Position numbers and translations under genes: made by a program
The notes under the pieces: generated by a model
Told to the model about the DNA's origin: nothing
Seen by the model: only the letters and a program-made list of their open reading frames with translations
The model's database searches: none
Shown here: positions 6,777-10,595 of the stretch, in pieces
Numbering within the stretch: position 1 is the stretch's first letter
How the letters are laid out: every line of letters begins with the position of its first letter
From: an uncultured Eubacteriales bacterium
Lineage (GTDB): Bacteria; Bacillota; Clostridia; Oscillospirales; CAG-272
Assembly: GCA_905205065.1 (NCBI GenBank)
Contig: CAJLCI010000048.1
Location: 1 to 10,595 of the forward strand
DNA: 10,595 nucleotides
Direction of reading: 5' to 3'

Positions 6777-6908
6777 GGCAAATCCCCGTATAAGTCGTCC
6801 CGAGGGCGTACCAAACAACCACCGGAAAAATGAGTGAAACACAAGCATATAGAGGCGAACGCTTTTATAGTCAACGTCTTGCAGACGCAGACACCTCACT
6901 TTTAATCA
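6777..6908 (-). repeat. Dispersed leader repeat, copy B (upstream of trmL)
   Basis: Matches copy A at 3407-3597 block by block on the minus strand: GATTAAAAG, the stem CGTCT-TGC-AGACG (6875-6887), TTGACT, CTCTATA, CACTCATTTTT then CCGGTG, CTTAT and TTTGCC. It contains one copy of the unit that is expanded to four in copy A, which explains the length difference (about 132 versus 191 bases). It ends 19 bases before the trmL ATG. TTGACT at 6869-6874 and TATATG at 6846-6851 are 17 bases apart, a possible promoter carried by the element. Its position just upstream of a gene, in the same orientation as copy A, is the notable point. Confidence 0.7.
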
Positions 6909-6909
6909 A

Positions 6910-6930
6910 ACCTATTCGAATCAAATAGGT
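6910..6930. repeat. 7-bp inverted repeat at the trmL promoter start site
   Basis: ACCTATT (6910-6916) and AATAGGT (6924-6930) form a perfect dyad with a 7-base spacer. It lies directly after the candidate -10 box, around the expected transcription start, so it could be an operator. As RNA it could form a short hairpin. There is no evidence for a particular regulator. Confidence 0.4.
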
Positions 6931-6931
6931 A

Positions 6932-6959
6932 AATATAAATAATTTTCACAGCTTTACAA
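6932..6959 (-). promoter_or_regulatory. Candidate sigma-A promoter for trmL
   Basis: On the minus strand TTGTAA (6954-6959) and TATATT (6932-6937) are 16 bases apart. Transcription would begin near 6925, giving a leader of about 168 nt that contains the dispersed repeat. No rho-independent terminator was seen between the rnfD stop and this point, so read-through from rnfCD is also possible. Confidence 0.45.
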
Positions 6960-7003
6960 TTATCAAACAGAAGATTCAGACACAGCTTATTTATTGATAA
7001 AGT

Positions 7004-8821
7004 TTATTTATTATTCTCTGAAATCCTTTTACGTTCAAAAAGTACCTTTCCGCCTCGGAACATCTTCGAAAAGAACGGAACAACATATAAATCTATAGGT
7101 CTTGCGGCAATATTCATTGCAAGTACTGCGTACACAGCGCTGTATATTCCAATTCCGACGTATCTGAAAATCACGGTTATCACACCGCATCCGATGCCGA
7201 AGAAAATTTTCCCGGATTTAAATATTGGGGCAGTGGAAAAGTCCGCGGCAAAGTATACCGCGCATAGTGGTATCATTCCGCAAAGCATCTCGGTAATTGT
7301 AAATCGGTAAGATAGAATATGGCGAGGAAATACAAAATACAAAAATATTGTGACCGCAAGAAAGCTAACAGGTATTTGCCAAGAAATCACACGCCGTACA
7401 ATAAGATATATTAGTCCCGCACAGATAAGAATTGCAGACACTTCTCCAATCGAACCAACTCGCTGTCCGATAATCATTTCCGCATATGATCCCGAAGGCA
7501 ATGATCCTCCGCATACGGCCGAAAGCGGATATACTCCAGATATCCCGTTCAATATTTCACTGGTAATTCCAACCAAAGGAATATTTGAAAAAGGAACAGT
7601 AAATGCGGATACCGATTCTCTGAAAATAACGGAAACCAGTGCAAATCCGGCGAGAGAAGGGTTAAAGAGATTTTTTCCCAAACCTCCAAATAACTCCTTT
7701 ATAACCACCATTCCGAAAAAAGCCGCAACTACCGGTATCCAAAGAGGAACAGCAGCCGGAAACAGAAGCGAAAGAAAAAGTCCCTCTTTCACAGCCGACA
7801 TATTCTGAATAGTAACACGCCTATGCACTAGATACTCAAACCACAGCTCAAAGCACACACATGAAAGCACCGATACCAAAGAAACAAGGATAACCCTAAA
7901 ACCGTACAGATAAACAGCCCAAATAAGAAGCGGCACAGCGGCAATTATAAAATCGGTGAACATATTTCCAGGTGTTTTTCCCGCAGTAATATACGGTGAA
8001 TCCGAAAGTAATTTCTCACTGCTTCCTGAGCGTGAATAATTATCTATTATACGTTCAAAATGTTTTTTCTTAGTTTTCGCCAATGCATTGTATTTTATAT
8101 CCGGCCGGATACTTTCTTCGCTCAAGACTGCATTCTTATTGTATTTCATCTCAAGCTTTTCATTAAATTTACGTCCGGAAGCTCTTTTATTATCTGACTT
8201 AGCAGGGTTTGATTTTTTTTCAGCAGCCAGTAGTAATTTCGTCTCTGAAAAATCGGTTATCTCTGCCTCCGCGCCGACTCCAGTGTCATCATAGGCTTTG
8301 GCGCTGGCACCGGTCTCAGCATTAGAATTATAATCAGAATCATAATTAGAAACAGCATCAGTGCTCAAAGCCTCTCCGGCCTGTTTCACAGATTCGGTGC
8401 ACCCATTTAATATACTGTCATTTTTTGCCGACGCCTCCGGCTGCTCTATCTCCGATTTTTCTTCCCGGATATTTTCGGACGATTTATAATTAATACCGAC
8501 ATTTACATCTGCATTATCTGTATTTTTTTCATCAGAATTTTCAAAAGTCTCTTTGCCAAACTGATTGTATTTATCAGCAAATAAAAGCCTCTGCCTGTCC
8601 GTCACCGATTTATTTTTTAAATCAATGCTGTTTTCACTCACGTCAGACCTGTCTTCACAAAAATCGAAAGAATCCTCCGCGTCGAATAAATCGTCATCCG
8701 CTTCAATTTTGTTTTGCTTGGAGTCATTATTTGCAGACGTTTCCGACTCAAAATTTGTATATAGACGAATAAGCTCTTCTTCAACACTTTTCTTTTTGTT
8801 ATTCTTAACCTCGTCCGACAT
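7004..8821 (-). CDS. rnfD: RnfD/NqrB-family membrane protein with long acidic N-terminal tail and altered flavin site
   Basis: Resembles RnfD, the membrane subunit that carries covalent FMN in Rnf ion-pumping ferredoxin:NAD oxidoreductases. Residues 1-286 are acidic, rich in Ser, Asn, Asp, Glu and Lys, without hydrophobic segments, and are probably disordered; typical RnfD lacks such a tail. Residues 287-605 form the membrane core of about eight or nine segments. It includes GGLGKNLFNPSLAGFA, GQRVGSIGEVSAIL, YLIVRRVISWQIPVSF, the AADFSTAP region and FFGIGCGVITVIFRY. Where the family has SGAT/SATPL with the flavinylated Thr, this protein reads ISGVYPL, with Tyr431 at the Thr position. Covalent FMN by the usual route is therefore unlikely. 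The ATG at 8821 has GAGG 6 bases upstream plus AAAGGAGG further up. It overlaps the end of rnfC by 17 bases. No rnfG, rnfE, rnfA or rnfB follows. Family assignment is good; function is uncertain. Confidence 0.85.
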   Translation of the reverse strand: MSDEVKNNKKKSVEEELIRLYTNFESETSANNDSKQNKIEADDDLFDAEDSFDFCEDRSDVSENSIDLKNKSVTDRQRLLFADKYNQFGKETFENSDEKNTDNADVNVGINYKSSENIREEKSEIEQPEASAKNDSILNGCTESVKQAGEALSTDAVSNYDSDYNSNAETGASAKAYDDTGVGAEAEITDFSETKLLLAAEKKSNPAKSDNKRASGRKFNEKLEMKYNKNAVLSEESIRPDIKYNALAKTKKKHFERIIDNYSRSGSSEKLLSDSPYITAGKTPGNMFTDFIIAAVPLLIWAVYLYGFRVILVSLVSVLSCVCFELWFEYLVHRRVTIQNMSAVKEGLFLSLLFPAAVPLWIPVVAAFFGMVVIKELFGGLGKNLFNPSLAGFALVSVIFRESVSAFTVPFSNIPLVGITSEILNGISGVYPLSAVCGGSLPSGSYAEMIIGQRVGSIGEVSAILICAGLIYLIVRRVISWQIPVSFLAVTIFLYFVFPRHILSYRFTITEMLCGMIPLCAVYFAADFSTAPIFKSGKIFFGIGCGVITVIFRYVGIGIYSAVYAVLAMNIAARPIDLYVVPFFSKMFRGGKVLFERKRISENNK

Positions 8822-10148
8822 CAGGAGCCTCGTCCTCCTTTCGTGATATATTTCGAACAAGCTTTTTACCAAGCCTTATATTTTTGACAAGCGGAATACC
8901 GCACGGACATATATAAGAACAGCACCCGCATTCAGTGCAGTCTTCAATCCTGAATTCTATACACTTTTCAGCTTTATTTCTGGCGGAAAAATTAGAAAGA
9001 TAAATAGGGGCAAGATGAGCGGGACAAACCTCAACACACTTTCCGCATCTGATACAGCTTTTTATCCCGCGTTTTTCAATAACACAATCGAACTGAAGCA
9101 TCCTCATCCCGCGGTCAACAGTATCATTTTCTCTGTATACTCTTCCTCGCATTCTACCGTCTGCAATGATTCTCAGCGGCCTTTCCCAAAAACCGCCGCA
9201 GACATTTTCAATCACGGAAATTTCAGAACCATACGGAAGTATTACAGTCTTAGGCTTTCTCGGACAATCTCCTCCGACAGACAAGATTGTGTTTGTACAT
9301 GGAAGCCCTTCGGAAAAGGACGCGAACAGTTCGACGCAGGATACGGCGTCTACGACTGAATAACCAATTTTATACGGTCTTTCTCCGCTTTTAAGATATT
9401 TTCCTCCGACAGAATTTATAATCTGCCCCTCCTCATAAAGGGGATATCTGTCGGCAGCAAAAACAATCGAAAATAATCTGCTGCTCCCCTCTGCCTCCAT
9501 AATATTCATCAGCTTTTGAGCTTGCCTCTTCATCGAATCGGAAAGAACAATTAAAGCATGCCTCAGTTCAAGAGCTTTTAAAATTATCTTGATTCCGCAA
9601 AGCAGCCTCTCCGCATATTCAAGAATTACACAGTGACAGACCTTGTCATCGGGATCGCACGGTACCGCATTTATAATAAGCTGTTCCGCGGCTCCGCGTG
9701 ATTCGGATATATTTTTCCACAAAGGATATTTATCGCGCCCTACAACGCCGGTCTTGCGGATAAATTCAATTAATTCATCTGAAGATGAATCTGCAAGCCG
9801 TTTACTGTATGGCTCCGGCTTTACCGTCCGATTACTTCCGTCTCCGCGTATAATAATAAAACGGCGAAACTCACCGTATATATCCTGTTTTTCCTCAAAA
9901 CCGGTAACAGTTCCTGATATTCCGCTGTAAATCGGCACCGAAAACTCTCCGTCGGAATCAGCAATCATCTGTCCCGTCAAAACTCTATCCCCAGAAGATA
10001 CTGTCGGCACAGCTATCTCTCCGCCATATCCCGCCAAAGAAATCTTCAAATATGAGACATCAGAGATTGCGCACAGCTCTTCACTTGAATTTTGACGCAT
10101 ACGGCGAAAGCTTACTCCGCCGCTTCCATGGGTAAGTTTTGATGTCAC
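8805..10148 (-). CDS. rnfC: RnfC-family iron-sulfur protein lacking the usual NADH/flavin loop
   Basis: Resembles RnfC, the peripheral subunit that links NADH to the Rnf complex. The GTG at 10148 gives 447 residues, normal for RnfC, and has GGAGGT 7 bases upstream; the ATG at 10196 has no ribosome site. The N-terminus reads HGSGGVSF, parallel to the family GGVHP. A barrel-sandwich domain follows (about 40-105: VSSGDRVLTGQMIA, VPIYSGISGTVTGF). The family loop GxGGAGFPTxxK is replaced by VVGRDKYPLWK (residues 136-145). NGAECEPY is replaced by NAVPCDPDD (160-168). Two complete CxxCxxCxxxCP motifs remain: Cys365/368/371/375 and Cys404/407/410/414. Electron transfer through two 4Fe-4S clusters is therefore plausible, but NADH oxidation by the standard site is not. 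Transcribed with rnfD from its own promoter, diverging from tRNA genes. Confidence 0.86.
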   Translation of the reverse strand: MTSKLTHGSGGVSFRRMRQNSSEELCAISDVSYLKISLAGYGGEIAVPTVSSGDRVLTGQMIADSDGEFSVPIYSGISGTVTGFEEKQDIYGEFRRFIIIRGDGSNRTVKPEPYSKRLADSSSDELIEFIRKTGVVGRDKYPLWKNISESRGAAEQLIINAVPCDPDDKVCHCVILEYAERLLCGIKIILKALELRHALIVLSDSMKRQAQKLMNIMEAEGSSRLFSIVFAADRYPLYEEGQIINSVGGKYLKSGERPYKIGYSVVDAVSCVELFASFSEGLPCTNTILSVGGDCPRKPKTVILPYGSEISVIENVCGGFWERPLRIIADGRMRGRVYRENDTVDRGMRMLQFDCVIEKRGIKSCIRCGKCVEVCPAHLAPIYLSNFSARNKAEKCIEFRIEDCTECGCCSYICPCGIPLVKNIRLGKKLVRNISRKEDEAPDVGRG

Positions 10149-10155
10149 TGAGATT

Positions 10156-10161
10156 ACCTCC
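10156..10161 (-). promoter_or_regulatory. Ribosome binding site that sets the GTG start of rnfC
   Basis: GGAGGT on the minus strand, 7 bases before the GTG at 10148. It lies inside the longer frame that begins with ATG at 10196. Together with the RnfC-like N-terminus just downstream, it favours the GTG. Confidence 0.8.
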
Positions 10162-10229
10162 GGATATTTGGAATTTTTATACTGATTTAGTAGCATTTAC
10201 TTAAATAAATCAGAGCATATACTTTATTT

Positions 10230-10258
10230 ATTATACAACATTCAAGCGTAAATTACAA
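10230..10258 (-). promoter_or_regulatory. Sigma-A promoter for rnfCD
   Basis: On the minus strand TTGTAA (10253-10258) and a perfect TATAAT (10230-10235) are separated by 17 bases. Transcription would begin near 10223, giving a leader of about 75 nt. It is divergent from the tRNA promoter, with 54 bases between the two -35 boxes. Confidence 0.75.
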
Positions 10259-10312
10259 TGAAAATCAAAAGAAAATCGTATAAACATTTTATTAAAAATC
10301 GAATTAAAACTA

Positions 10313-10341
10313 TTGACAAGAAAAAAAAACTGTGATATAAT
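10313..10341 (+). promoter_or_regulatory. Consensus sigma-A promoter for the tRNA genes
   Basis: Perfect TTGACA (10313-10318) and perfect TATAAT (10336-10341) with a 17-base, A-rich spacer. Transcription would start about 33 bases before the first tRNA. Full-consensus promoters like this are usual for stable RNA genes. Confidence 0.88.
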
Positions 10342-10380
10342 AGGTGAGCGTTGAGCGTTTCTGACGCAGTTATATGATAT

Positions 10381-10457
10381 GGCGGAATAGCTCAGCTGGC
10401 TAGAGCGTCCGGTTCATACCCGGCAGGTCGTTGGTTCAAGTCCGACTTCCGCTACCA
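10381..10457 (+). tRNA. tRNA-Met (CAT), elongator type, CCA encoded
   Basis: A 77-nt cloverleaf. The acceptor GGCGGAA pairs with TTCCGCT (G1-U72 wobble), the D-arm is GCTC...GAGC, the anticodon loop TTCATAC holds CAT, and the T-arm GTTGG/CCGAC carries TTCAAGT. Discriminator A and an encoded CCA follow. It lacks the C1:A72 mismatch and the GGG/CCC anticodon stem of initiators. Its overall sequence resembles clostridial elongator tRNA-Met more than the lysidine-modified tRNA-Ile2, which shares the CAT anticodon. One T27-C43 mismatch closes the anticodon stem. Confidence 0.93.
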
Positions 10458-10472
10458 TATATTTTTATCTGT

Positions 10473-10494
10473 TCATTGCAGATATCTGCAATGA
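10473..10494. repeat. Perfect 22-bp palindrome between the two tRNA genes
   Basis: The arms TCATTGCAGAT (10473-10483) and ATCTGCAATGA (10484-10494) are exact reverse complements with no spacer. In the tRNA precursor it could fold into a small hairpin, perhaps a processing landmark. No U-tract follows, so it is not a terminator. Confidence 0.7.
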
Positions 10495-10499
10495 TATAC

Positions 10500-10574
10500 G
10501 GCCCGTTGGTCAAGAGGCTAAGACACCGCCCTTTCACGGCGGTAACAGGGGTTCGATTCCCCTACGGGTCACCA
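10500..10574 (+). tRNA. tRNA-Glu (TTC), CCA encoded
   Basis: A 75-nt cloverleaf. The acceptor GGCCCGT pairs with ACGGGTC, the anticodon stem CCGCC/GGCGG encloses the loop CTTTCAC with anticodon TTC, and the T-arm GGGG/CCCC carries TTCGATT. It ends with an encoded CCA. It follows tRNA-Met by 42 bases and is presumably on the same transcript. No terminator is visible before the window ends. Confidence 0.96.
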
Positions 10575-10595
10575 TCTTTAAGACTTTTCTATAAT

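Noticed and set aside
6758..6874. 39-codon N-terminal extension of TrmL from a TTG at 6874
   Set aside because: TrmL proteins start at MxNIVLVEPEIPxNTGN; the extension is repeat DNA. That both extensions are 39 codons appears to be coincidence, since the copies differ by one T in a T-run that shifts frame.
10149..10196. rnfC starting at the ATG at 10196
   Set aside because: No ribosome site is present there, while GGAGGT precedes the GTG at 10148 and the shorter form begins like known RnfC proteins.
10381..10457. Initiator tRNA-fMet or lysidine-type tRNA-Ile2 for the CAT tRNA
   Set aside because: No C1:A72 mismatch or GGG/CCC anticodon stem (initiator), and the body matches elongator Met better than tRNA-Ile2, though a scoring tool should confirm.

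Overview
The window looks like chromosomal DNA from an AT-leaning, anaerobic Firmicute of the class Clostridia, probably an Oscillospiraceae/Ruminococcaceae-type gut bacterium. Supporting signs are an ammonia-dependent AsnA, an Rnf-family electron-transport pair, strong AGGAGG-like ribosome binding sites, consensus TTGACA/TATAAT promoters, and CCA-encoding tRNA genes of clostridial type. No phage, insertion sequence or CRISPR array is visible. This placement is an inference from gene content, not from a marker gene.

All eight protein genes lie on the minus strand, so the window reads right to left. At the right edge two tRNA genes (elongator Met-CAT and Glu-TTC) are transcribed rightward from a consensus promoter. 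Back to back with them, a second good promoter drives rnfC and rnfD, which overlap by 17 bases. After a 246-base gap holding a promoter, an inverted repeat and a dispersed repeat comes trmL (tRNA wobble methyltransferase). Then follows a roughly 415-base gap with a strong promoter and a leader of about 335 nt, leading into asnA and a closely spaced SGNH/GDSL hydrolase. A further 367-base gap holds a strong hairpin, a promoter, a second copy of the dispersed repeat with a 16-bp tandem expansion, and then the run ctpA (S41 protease), greA and lysS. lysS is cut by the left edge of the window.

Most of the genes are housekeeping: translation (lysS, trmL, tRNAs), transcription elongation (greA), envelope proteolysis (ctpA) and asparagine synthesis (asnA). 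The unusual part is the rnfCD pair. It is not accompanied by rnfG, rnfE, rnfA or rnfB on either side. RnfC keeps both 4Fe-4S motifs but has lost the glycine-rich loop for NADH/flavin. RnfD has a Tyr where the family has the Thr that carries covalent FMN, and it carries a 286-residue acidic, low-complexity N-terminal tail. This may be a repurposed, ferredoxin-like membrane electron-transfer module rather than a normal Rnf complex.

The second theme is intergenic. The same repeat family, at different lengths, forms the leaders of both ctpA and trmL, and asnA has a long leader of unknown role. Several starts differ from the longest open frames: ctpA (TTG), rnfC (GTG), asnA (second Met), rnfD and trmL. 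They were reset using ribosome binding sites and family lengths.
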